64,000 nt of DNA from Chalara sp. BL73 (Eukaryota; Ascomycota; Leotiomycetes; Helotiales). The notes under the pieces were generated by a model, which worked only from the letters and a program-made list of their open reading frames with translations, did no database searches and was not told the origin of the DNA. Each line of letters begins with the position of its first letter. Positions within the stretch are counted from its first letter, which is position 1. The position numbers and the translations under genes were made by a program. The stretch is from positions 248,001 to 312,000 of the forward strand of contig CAKJVC010000006.1 of NCBI GenBank assembly GCA_918026815.1. Reading direction: 5' to 3'. Positions 43,881 through 53,850 of this stretch are shown here, piece after piece.

Positions 43881-44493
43881 TATTCCGGAATGATTCAGGT
43901 GTTGGCTTTCGAAAATAGGAGGGGAAGAGGCGAATTGTGTTGCTATGACGCGCCAAGACTCCGGATCGTCAGCCTTGCAGGACGGATCGTGTCAAGCTCT
44001 CCACATCTTCATCCGACCAGAGTAATATATTTCTTAACCGTGTACCATTTATCACATTCTCTCAACTATCAACAACCGCATTTTCACGACGACACAAAGC
44101 AATCTAGCGCACTAGATATATTCCCTTAGGACGTTGTAATATCGGATTTGACATCACAGAATATATCCGATTCACAAGCAAGATAGCTGCCGGCGCAAAC
44201 TACTAGGAATGTCGCGGCGTTTTTGAAGCATTCGATCTCTACCTAATCCTCTAGGAGAATTTATTCTGTCAAGGCTATATTGCACAATAGGTCCTACTCC
44301 GCCGGGATATCCTCTTTTGTCTGCAGGTCCTCGAATACAATCAGAGAAAGTAAGACGGAAGCATTGCAGGAGAAGCAGCTACGACTTATTCCAATCTATT
44401 AGAATAATACAGGTAAGTCGCTTCTCTAGCCTTACATTGCATGTCATCCCCATACATTCATTGGCTACTCCACTGCACTGCACGATCACTAAC
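43881..44493. other. intergenic with a possible leader intron
   Basis: Upstream of the thymidylate kinase gene. A GTAAGT donor at 44413, a CACTAAC branch site and a GGCTTCTAG acceptor near 44502 would form a roughly 90-nt intron, perhaps in a leader of the downstream transcript. No coding frame crosses it without a stop. Confidence 0.4.
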
Positions 44494-45190
44494 ATGGCTT
44501 CTAGGGAAGAAACACAAGTTAGGCCTACAGTCGGATCGCTCAGGTTAAAAACACCTCCCACAGGCACAAAAGGGCCATATCTTTCACCTCGAATAATCGA
44601 CCCACAAGTGCTCAAAAATAATTCACAGGAAGACTCTCCCGTCCCCGCGTCGCAAGTTTACTCTCCATCGCCAAGTCAAAATTTCTCTCCTCCGTTTGTA
44701 CCCACCCAACTTCAAAGAACATTGGCAAAAGTCACCTACAGCCAATACAAGGCTGCCGCTAAACGAACTTTTAGTGACTTACGGCCACATTCTCAGGCTG
44801 CCAACAAGGGCTGCAGTACAAGATCCCGCTCCCCCAAAAGGCAAGGCTGTAGCGAGAGGAGCTACTAGTGACCAAGAGCACCTTTTTCTACCTGAGCAAG
44901 TTTGCGTTTCCGAGCTCCCAATTCACAAGCCGCCGTTACCGTCAATACCAAGGCCATCACCACAACCAACCGCCCTAAGAGACGAGTTTCAACCGGACGG
45001 CCTCAACCAAGGGCTAGTATTCGGCGAAATAATTATCGGCACAACCAGACTTAGCGCTTCTAAGTCAGCGACTACGCGCACTTCGATCTCCAAACACAGA
45101 ATCCTATTCTATACTGCTCTTGTCTCAAATTCCTCGGCCTCCACTAGCCAATATGTCCGGACAACCTCATCAATTATTGTGGAATCTTGA
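44494..45190 (+). pseudogene. possible frame-broken ORF upstream of TAF6
   Basis: Frame one from 44494 (MASREETQVRPTVGSLRLKT ... TYSQYKAAAKRTFSDLRP) runs to a stop at 44868. An overlapping frame continues in a similar Ser/Pro-rich style (RAAVQDPAPPKGKAVARGA, then [18 protein letters not shown]) to 45190, slightly past the TAF6 start. No intron with canonical borders joins them in frame. Either a single-base indel broke a disordered-protein gene, or these are partly chance frames in the TAF6 leader. Family not recognised. Confidence 0.3.
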
Positions 45191-46577
45191 CAATGTTCGT
45201 GATGTTGCAGAATCCGTCGGAATATCCCAACTAAATCCAGAGGCAATACGATCCTTAGGGCAAGAGGTTGAATATCGCGTAGGTCAGATCATAACCGAGG
45301 CAATGCGATTTATGCATATGGGAAAGCGTACAGTACTCGGAACACAGGACATAGCCCAGGCCTTGAAAGTATTGGACGTAGAGCCTCTTTACGGTTATGA
45401 ATCTACGAGACCCTTACGATTTGGAGAGGCATCTTTAGGTCCCGGGCAACCGCTCTTTTACGTTGAGGACGAGGAAGTCGATTTTGAGAAGCTTATTAAT
45501 GCTCCATTACCAAAGGTCCCGCGAGACATGTCATTTACAGGTGAGATAATCCTTCTCGACTCAGAAGTTAGCTAACATTTGACAGCGCATTGGCTAGCGG
45601 TTGATGGCGTCCAACCACCAATTCCTCAGAATCCAACTACAGCAGAAGCACGATCAACAGAGTTGGTAGCCAAAGGACCCGGCGCAAATCAGCATCTAGG
45701 CGCTTTAGCTGGTAACGACGTAAACGCAAAGCCATTAGTAAAGCACGTACTTTCAAAAGAGCTCATTATGTATTTCGACAGAGTCATTGCTGCATTGATC
45801 AATGAGGATACTGACGAGGAGACAACTACTCTACGAACTGCAGCGTTAGCCAGTGTCAGGGAAGAGCCTATACATCAACTAGTACCCTATTTCGACCAAT
45901 ATGTTTCTCACAAGGTGACACATTGCTTGGACAATACGTTCATCCTCACACAAATGATGAATCTGGTTTCTGCCTTAATCGAAAACAAAACACTCTTCCT
46001 GGATCCATATATTCCGAGTCTTATTCCACCTATTCTTACATGCCTTACTTCTCGAAAGCTGGGATCAGAAATCCCCACGGGAGTTCAAGAACAATATGAG
46101 CTTCGCGACCTATCTGCTTCACTAATGGGAGCCATTTCACAGAAATACAAGAACTCGGGCCATCAGGCTCAAGTTCGACTTCTGCGTTCGCTCAGCAAAT
46201 CCTTCTTCGACTATGATGCATCATTGGCCCAGCACTATGGTGCACTCATGGGCATTTTCAAGGTTGGCGGCCCAGACGCGATCCGCATGATTCTCCTGCC
46301 GATGTTGAAGGGATGGTCACGTGTGATAACGAAAGGACAGCCCGTGCAAGAGGACAACGTTGAGCAGCGAATGATCATTGCAGCATTAGTTCGTGTTATC
46401 GAGAGCATGCAGACGAGTAGTGAAGAAAAGCTTTTAAACGGTGAGGATCAGGACGTGGATAAAAGCCAGCTAGAGGACGCACTCGGTTCAATAATTGGCG
46501 AGAGGATTGCAATAAAGGAAAACCAGACGCTCAATAAGATTATTATTCGAGCACTCAAAAATGAGAAGATTGCTTGA
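45153..46577 (+). CDS. TAF6: TFIID/SAGA subunit TAF6
   Basis: TAF6 pairs with TAF9 through a histone fold and uses a HEAT-repeat domain as a scaffold in TFIID and SAGA. Two exons (45153-45540 and 45586-46577), separated by a 45-nt intron with a GCTAACATT branch, give 459 residues. The N-terminal histone fold begins [20 protein letters not shown] and includes [20 protein letters not shown], followed by the signature [20 protein letters not shown] and [20 protein letters not shown]. The splice restores [20 protein letters not shown]. The HEAT domain spans about 200-420 ([23 protein letters not shown] helices). I chose this ATG because it lies just before the fold; an upstream in-frame non-ATG stretch is not needed. 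Confidence 0.95.
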
Positions 46578-47348
46578 GGGAGATGCATACTATGGCGTTA
46601 GGTGTTTCCCGAAGGATGGCCGCGAAAGATATTATACCCTGGGAAGAATATCTCGAGGAATCCGCGGCTGTGGTCTCGCAGGTGACGGAACCTGTCACAT
46701 TTGGACAACTAGAAGTACAGTATTTATGCATAGAATGGAGAATAATGAAGCCATGGTTTCCCGAACTTGATTGTCAATTCCCGTGTAGGGTGTTATGAGG
46801 AACAAGCAAGCATGGAAATTGTTTTGCTAGACTACCTCCTCATACGCTTTCACAACTACAAAGCGATGAACGGCATATGTTATGAGAACGGTAGCACAAG
46901 GTTAATACAAGGGATTATGGTCAGCATGCAGCTGCAGCTACCCCTGGAGGTGCCCCCGACCAAGCAATTTAGGCTGTTTACCATTGCCTGGATCAACACA
47001 TTAGCGCATGCGGCCTTGATTGAATTGCCGACAACCCCAGCTTTTCAATCAACCTTAATCTTTCTCAGAAATGCCATTTCATCCGTCATATGTGGCCCGG
47101 GAAGCTTGTTGCATGGCTAAGAAATGAGAGCTGTACTTAAAGTCGGCGACCTCCAGATGTCAGCATCTGATGTGTTTGTCTCTTTTAGGAAAGCATGCTG
47201 ATTCAGCTTTAGCTGGATTCAGAACAAATATTGACTCTCGACATTGTGAGTCCAATTGATTCATTTCATACTTCCTTGGTATTTCTACATGTCACTGAGC
47301 CTTTTTACCATGAGCAACTAAGCCATTGATTTCGCGAACACTGTCAAT
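46578..47348. other. intergenic, no gene supported
   Basis: 3' flank of TAF6 and leader of the mannosidase. A frame at 46767-47120 (ending SSVICGPGSLLHG) has helical features but no ATG context, partner exon or known family. Confidence 0.4.
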
Positions 47349-49583
47349 ATGGTATGTACAGTGTCCTCGCCGCTGAGGAATAGCGTATACTCACCTCTGG
47401 CAGGTGCCTTCATACGCATATGCTCGACCACCGCGTAAACTACTCCGTACCCTTCTTCTGATCGCCTTTTTGACTTTTTTCTTATGGCAATTGAGGTCAT
47501 ATTTTGCCCTCTCTCTAGATCCAACACTCATTGTCGCGCCTCTCCAACCAGAGAAATTCCCAGTCTCTAAACTCATCAATCTACCAAGACAACGGGCGGC
47601 CGAGATACCTAAAATCCAGAATGCGCCAGCTCCTGAGACACGCGCTGAGAGGAAATTAAGAGAGGCGAGGTTGCAGGAGGTCAAGGAGACGTTTCTTCAT
47701 GCCTGGACCGGCTACCGCAAAGGGGCATGGGGAAAAGACGAGCTGCGTCCCGTGGATGGCGGGCATAAATCGCCTTTTTGTGGATGGGCCGCTACTTTGG
47801 TTGACAGCCTTGATACCCTCCTCATTATGGGTCTTCACTCAGAGTTCGAGGACGCTTTGCTCGAGTTGGAGAAGGTAGATTTTGTGACCACGGAAGGATG
47901 CCAGATCAATCTTTTTGAAATGACGATACGGCATTTAGGCGGGTTGTTGAGCGCGTATGATTTAAGTGGTGGGAGGAGGGTGCTGATCGAGAAGGCGCTT
48001 GAGCTTGCTGAAGTGTTGTTCACGGCGTTTGATACGGAGAATCGGATGCCCACGCCGCATTTTGAGTGGTCTTGGTAAGTGCTTGAAATAGAATGGCAAT
48101 TTGGTACGAGGAGAGATGGAGCTGATGATTTCAGGAATGACACCCGGGTAAATGACCATAAGCCGTCTAATAATATTGTTGTGGCTGTGCTTGGCTCCCT
48201 CTCATTGGAGTTTACGAGGCTTTCGCAGATTACGGGGAACGAAAAGTACTTTGATGGTATTCAGCGTGTTAGTGAGTGTCTTCTACCACCTCATGATTCT
48301 GATTATCTCTTCGATTAAAACAACAAGCTCTGTACTATTACATTTAGACAATAAAAGATTTTACTAATTAGTCCTCGTCAGTCAACGAGCTAGAGAAATG
48401 GCAAACCAAGACGCGGCTTCCAGGCATGTGGCCTACTATAGTAGACTCATCACTCGTTCATCAACCTATTGCACTTAGATCTCCCTTCCCAGATGGAGAG
48501 GAAACATTCACTTTAGGTGCCTTAGCAGACTCGACGTACGAGTATCTGCCAAAAGTAAGTCAACCAAGGAAGATCGCAACACTGGCACGCTTGGATATAG
48601 ACTTTCCGGTCATATTTTGAAATTCTCGTCTCTTGAACCATATAAACAAAATGAAGACTAGACTAACGAGCCCCAGGAATATATGCTTCTCGGTGGCCGA
48701 TCCGCCTCCTACAGGAATATGTACGAAAAATTCGTCACCGTAGCGAAAAAACACTTGTTCTTCCGTCCAATGACGGTTGGCGACCATGACATTCTGTTAT
48801 CTGGGTCGCTCGTTGTATCCTCAAATTCGCCTCCGCGTCTCAATCCCGCATTCGAGCATCTGACCTGTTTCACTGGTGGCATGCTTGCTATCGCAGGCAG
48901 GATCTTCTCCCGTCCAGAAGATATAGTCGATGGCAAGAAATTGACAGACGGCTGTATCTGGGCTTATCAAAATACTATTACGGGTATCATGCCCGAAACA
49001 CTGACGGCCGTGCCCTGTGAGGATGAGGAGGTGTGCCCATGGGATACAGAGAAGTGGTTTAAAGGGGTGGATTGGAGTACTGGTGGGCAAGGGAAATTGG
49101 AAGAGGACGTTGTGAGAGATAGAATAAGATATCATAAGTTACCGCCTGGATTTGCTATGGTTAGCGACGCGCGCTATCTACTTCGGTAAGAGAATAAGCT
49201 CTTACTCTTGGCAGAGGGAAGGATATACTGATGGTGTCAGACCCGAAGCCATCGAATCCGTCTTCATCATGTGGCGCATCACTGCAGACCCGTTCTATCC
49301 TACTGCTGGCTGGGAGATGTTCAAATCTATCCAAGCACATTGCACGACAGCCTTGGCACATTCGGCAATAGACAGTGTGTTAACTGCTACTCCACAAAAA
49401 TCCGATGAGATGGAGAGTTTCTGGTTGGCTGAGACAATCAAGTATTTTTACTTGCTGTACAGCGAACCGAGTGTGATTAGTTTGGATGAATATGTGCTGT
49501 AAGCTGCCACGTTTGTGACGTAGGAGACAAGACTGACGATACATAGGAATACGGAGGCACATCCGCTGAAACGACCAAGATAA
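47349..49583 (+). CDS. GH47 class I alpha-1,2-mannosidase
   Basis: Trims alpha-1,2-mannose from N-glycans in the ER or Golgi. Seven coding exons give 595 residues: 47349-47351, 47404-48074, 48135-48271, 48382-48554, 48677-49185, 49241-49498 and 49547-49583. The first coding exon is the ATG alone, joined to GTGCCTTCATACG. A basic N-terminus and one TM (LLRTLLLIAFLTFFLWQL, residues 13-30) make a type II membrane protein. GH47 landmarks: WAATLVDSLDTLLIMGLHSE, VDFVTTEGCQINLFEMTIRHLGG, EYMLLGGRSASYRNMYEKF, LRPEAIESVFIMWRITADP, and the C-terminal calcium-binding NTEAHP supplied across the last intron. Every junction keeps the frame. The presence of the TM and lack of a cleavable signal favour a processing enzyme over a secreted one. 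Confidence 0.92.
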
Positions 49584-50893
49584 GACGTCTCTGCGCATCA
49601 ATGGGTTTTGATCATGCAAGCCTTGGTATCACAAATAATAGGAAAAAGAAGCATTGTATAATAGGAGTTGCAGGTGCATTGACGTTTTGATATTTCAGTT
49701 TGTTGCATCAAACTGACTGGAGGCTTTCGCGTCGTCAAAACTGTATTCTTACAATGTTTGAAAATCCTTGCGTAATATGTATGCTAATTGGTGCTTTCCT
49801 AGATAAGAACGTTCTTGTACACGGTCTGGACTTTGACTCGTCTAGCCTAACGCTTCTGCATATCTGAACAATGAGATTGATACTCCGTTAGACAATTGAA
49901 AAGCTTATTGAACGGACTAGGGACGCAAATGACCCAGTCTCTACCTCGTAACATCTCTTCCTCAAGCCAAAAATGATCCGGAAAGCTGTTTACACGCCCA
50001 GTACCAACTGCACCATTTCAGTCTCGGGTAATAGGGTGGGCGGTCCAGCAGCTGAAATCTTATTACATGAATCAAATGCCCTCATTCCCAAAATCAGCTC
50101 TTTGTATTTCATTATTTTAGATCAGCGCACCGAGAAGGACGACACCTAGCGCATCGTAAGTCTTCGTTCAGACCAAGAAGAGGGCTCATTGATCGACGGC
50201 ACTAAGAAGGAGAGAGGAGGTAATTTCATAAATGATTGGAGGCCTCCCTCCACGGTACGTGCGGATTCCTATGTCGCACTTGAGGTGAGCGTTGGACTCG
50301 GAGTGATCACGTGTTGGATGAAGGGATATCCCCAGCATGGAAGGAGGATGGATGAAAGGGGGAGTTATTGTATACGAAGGAAAGAACGGTTGAGTTTACA
50401 GGATCGAAGTACAACCCGAAGGGGAGAATTGAGAGAAAGGCGCGAGCGAAGGGCAAGAAATGAAATCAAGCGTGATCCGCCTTAAGGACCGGAAATCAAG
50501 TGTGATGATCCACAGGGAAACAGTATAGATTAATCAAATGTTATTATCATCACTGGCAAGACACCTGTTTTCCGAAGGAGCCTGCGACGAAGCTCAGAAG
50601 AACATCTAAGAGTCCAGGAGTGAACGTTTGAGAAAACTGGGGACGCCGTTGGTGGAGAACCATAGGTGGAGTATAAGCCAAGAAGGATAACTAGTCTCAC
50701 AAGTACTCTGTCTCTCTGTAAAGCAGATCTGGAGATAAACTAGCTACTTTGAGACGGCAAAATTACGGCACTACCGAGTATGGATAAAGGACATAGAAAA
50801 TATCACTACTCCTTCAGCGTAAACATCTATAGTAGACTATGTCCCTGAGCCAAACTTGTCCGCAACTCACCTCACTCGGAATCTACTAATCAA
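49584..50893. other. intergenic, no gene seen
   Basis: 1.3 kb between convergent genes. A 98-codon Arg-rich frame at 50189-50485 looks like chance. Two imperfect copies of GAAATCAAG(C/T)GTGAT occur near 50462 and 50493. Confidence 0.5.
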
Positions 50894-51693
50894 CTAATCC
50901 ACGTGCCCCTGTTGCCTCAGAATCTCCAGAACCGCGTCCCTCTTATCATACTCATCGTACAGGCCTGGTGGAAACAAGGTCCGGCTCTTTTCCCACAAAC
51001 CCTCCTCATTTACCTGCGCAGGCGGACACCCGTGCTCGTGCAGATACTCTTCGAAACACAAGTTTCCAATGCTCACATTGGCCAAGAGTGACGGCGCCTC
51101 CTCGCATTTGAGTCTTGTACCCCGCCACAGGCTCTTCTCCTCCGCTTCCCAATCGTTCTCCTCGTCATCAGCTTCTTCGCAAAGCACCTGCGCCTCTGTT
51201 AATCATATGCTTTTTTCAAAACAATGGCAAATAAGGATCCCACCACCGTCCCGGTATCCAATCCGACCTGGTCGATAATGATCCACACCCCGGTGTAAAA
51301 CCCCCTCGCGAGAAGCCCGTCCTCGTTCTCGCACATCCACTCGAAAATCTCTTGGAACTCCATGCCCTCGAAGTAATTCTTGTGTCCGGCAGGCCACGCT
51401 ACCGGCGGCAGCGTCGCGCTCTTGATCTCCTCCTCGGGCAATGTCTCAGACGTGAAGAAGACGTTCTTCGTCGTCTCGAACCCATCTCCGTAGTCGAAAT
51501 CCACGAGGCGGGTCAGATGATTATTTAGCCTCTATTATATGTTAGTATGCTTCCCCACAGCGATAGGAGAAAAGAAAAGAGGAAGGGGGAAACGGGAGCT
51601 TGCCTTCGCATCGACATTGGCGGCGGTTAGGAAGACGACTTGACCGTCGCGCAGCTCGTTGGTGGTTATGAGTCCTTGGTACTCGGTCCCCAT
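50894..51693 (-). CDS. hypothetical protein, about 223 aa, with GC-AG intron
   Basis: Three exons: 51693-51604, 51531 to about 51244, and 51187-50894. Exon 1 (MGTEYQGLITTNELRDGQVV and FLTAANVDAK) joins RLNNHLTRLVDFDYGDGFET in frame, but only through a donor that reads AAG/GCAAGC, a GC-AG intron. Exon 2 continues NVFFTSETLPEEE and FQEIFEWMCENEDGLLARGF. The second donor is uncertain (51246 or 51243, both GTGG-type); the acceptor GCGCAG at 51188 gives VLCEEADDEENDWEAEEKSL and a conserved-looking C-terminal LYDEYDKRDAVLEILRQQG. The protein is acidic and has no signal peptide or TM. I recognise no family. It is probably soluble. The gene lies on the same strand as the GrpB-like gene, 590 bp downstream of it. 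Confidence 0.6.
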
Positions 51694-52282
51694 ATTTATA
51701 TGCTTCGCTTCCGGGTGAGATTTGCTCTCGATGGCGTTGATTGTATGAGAAGAGGGAAAGGAAGATGGGAGCTTATATGCTGTCGCGTTGCCCTGTCTAT
51801 TTCCAACATGTAGTTTAGGCAACCGTGTGGGTGGGTTTGGATGATAACTTATTCCAACAATCATATACTACAGCCCAGTACCACAAAGCCCCACTGTTCT
51901 CCTCATTAAGGTAAAGGCTCTGTATCTCGTATGTTTTACAAAGTTGTGTTGCGCGTGCACACGTGAGTCCGTGATTAATTCTCTTTTTCTTTTCCCTGTG
52001 CGTCTTCCCAGCTCGAGGAGCCCCAGAATGCCTAACCTTTCTGTCTTGTCGCTCTTATGACGGCAGATCTTCAGATAAATGTTCTCTGGTGGGGATTGCC
52101 GACTCCGGAATGTGATAAAAACTGTCACGGGCTGTGTCGCATCGCTCTACCAACTGATTTCATGACTTTTGCTCCAAGTGAAAAAAGATACTGTAGTGGA
52201 ACAAGAGATTCTATTGTGCCTCCGTAGCGAATATAAAGCTTTGGTAAGAGATAATGCCAGGTAGCATTTAACGGCAGAACTC
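51694..52282. other. intergenic, no gene seen
   Basis: Upstream of the hypothetical gene and downstream of the GrpB-like gene. Short frames only. Confidence 0.5.
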
Positions 52283-53088
52283 TCATACCTCCGGTTTCCC
52301 ATCCCACTCCATCACCTCCCTCAGCCTCCTCTCTCGTCTCTGCGCCAAATCATCTTCCGTCCACCCCGCCCTTCTCAGAATCTTAACCACAATCTCGTTC
52401 TTCATATCGCTATACTCCTCTATATTGTCAACGCCAATATCATCCACAAGCCAGCGCTTCTGATCGCCATATTCATCTCTCAGCTGTTTATCCTCTAGCA
52501 GGATCCTCTTGAGATCGCGGTGGCCGCGCAAGCACTCGCAGCCTTGGAATATGACGTAGAGGTTGTGGCGTCGGGCGCCGTCGAGGGGCTGGCCCTTGGA
52601 TGAGAGGGTGTTGGGTTGCCAGAAGGCGTGCTGAGGGGATGGTTAGCGGGATATTGGATCAGTACAGGGAGCACAAACGCGGCCGGTGATGCCGGATTCA
52701 CCGATGTAGATATAGCCTTCTTTTACTAAAGCTTCTGTTACAGGTTCCAGGATATCTGGCTTGATCACGATATCAATATCGATGACAGGCTTAGCGATTA
52801 GGTCTGTGCCTTTATCAGCTCGTTGTCTGTTGGGTAGAGGAGATGGCTGGAGAGGAAGGACAGTACCTGGGATAGCCGTGCTCCCTACATGCTCGACTGA
52901 TAGTATTGGAACGTCCTTTAGGATTGTCTCGAAGTTAGCTTTCAGGGCTTCGAATTCTTCAATCCATTTTGGATCGTGAGGCTGTCATGCGTTGGTCAGC
53001 CCCCTTCCATTTGCCTGTCTGTTTGAATAAATATGGAAAAGAGGAGAGTCCTTGGTTACAATACCCGTAGCTCAATGCGCCGTGGCAT
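52283..53088 (-). CDS. GrpB/UPF0157 family protein (nucleotidyltransferase fold)
   Basis: Four exons (53088-53065, 52981-52867, 52809-52679 and 52630-52283) give 205 residues in a continuous frame. Exon 1 encodes only 8 residues (MPRRIELR) and splices to PHDPKWIEEFEALKANFETI, the family's N-terminal helix. Family landmarks: SVEHVGSTAIPGTDLIAKPV with the GST motif, VIDIDIVIKPDILEPV carrying the Asp pair of the nucleotidyltransferase fold, YIYIGESGITGR, HAFWQPNT and the RRHNLYVIFQGCECLRGHRD region typical of GrpB. GrpB proteins resemble minimal nucleotidyltransferases, but their substrate in fungi is unknown. Introns are 48-83 nt. Cytosolic. Some fungal copies are fused to dephospho-CoA kinase-like partners; this one is single-domain. 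Confidence 0.88.
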
Positions 53089-53850
53089 GTTGATTTTGAG
53101 TTATGTTCCTTTCTTTCGTTTGGTGATGAAAGAAGATATGTGATGGATGCGCTACAGATGAATTGGGTGGTTCATTAAATGAAGTCATATGGATTTTAAC
53201 TATGTGAAAATATATCATTGCAAGCGAGTTCAAATCTGTGCTGCGAGTGAATCAAGCGGTCCTTTAACATATGAAAACGTCTAAAACTGAGGGCATGAAG
53301 CTGGTGGAAAGTTGCATCTGGCCAAACTTTGGGACAATCAATTGCCTTCCCAAAAGAAAGAATCAATACATATATATTCTGGTACTACAATAATTCAACA
53401 TTTGCCTTGTATTATATTCGTTGAAAATAATCTGATATTCTTGGCTATTTTATCTGGGATAAAATATAAGTAACAATAGTCCCATCTTGACAAGAGAGGT
53501 CCTCTGGTGTATTCAATAAACAATCACATCCTGAAGAAACTGATATAGATGTCCTTAACCGAAATAAATGTATCACTAGAATCAATATTTCCTGAGTCCT
53601 TTGAACAGTCATGTATTGAAGTCTCCTTTATTTGTCAAGAGTGGAACTTAAGAATGGCGATATATTCAGGGGCTGGCACGTCACAAGCGAGCAAATCAAA
53701 TGCGCCCAACTGCTTAAGCCCCACTGACGATCCCCCACTGTTCAATGAGGAAGGTCAACGCAACCCGTCATCATAGACCTATAAATCATGACTGAGCTTG
53801 AGGCATTTCTCCATTCTCGTAAACAATTCGAATCTGTTGATTAAGGAGCG
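53089..53850. other. divergent intergenic region
   Basis: AT-rich spacer between the divergent GrpB-like and carboxypeptidase S genes. The 75-codon frame at 53549-53776 is not supported. Confidence 0.5.

Noticed and set aside
46767..47120. 117-codon frame after TAF6
   Set aside because: Has helical, hydrophobic stretches but no proper ATG context, family or conserved neighbours; a degraded gene is possible but not supported.
50189..50485. 98-codon Arg/Gly-rich frame
   Set aside because: Purine-rich skew produces such frames by chance; no domain seen.
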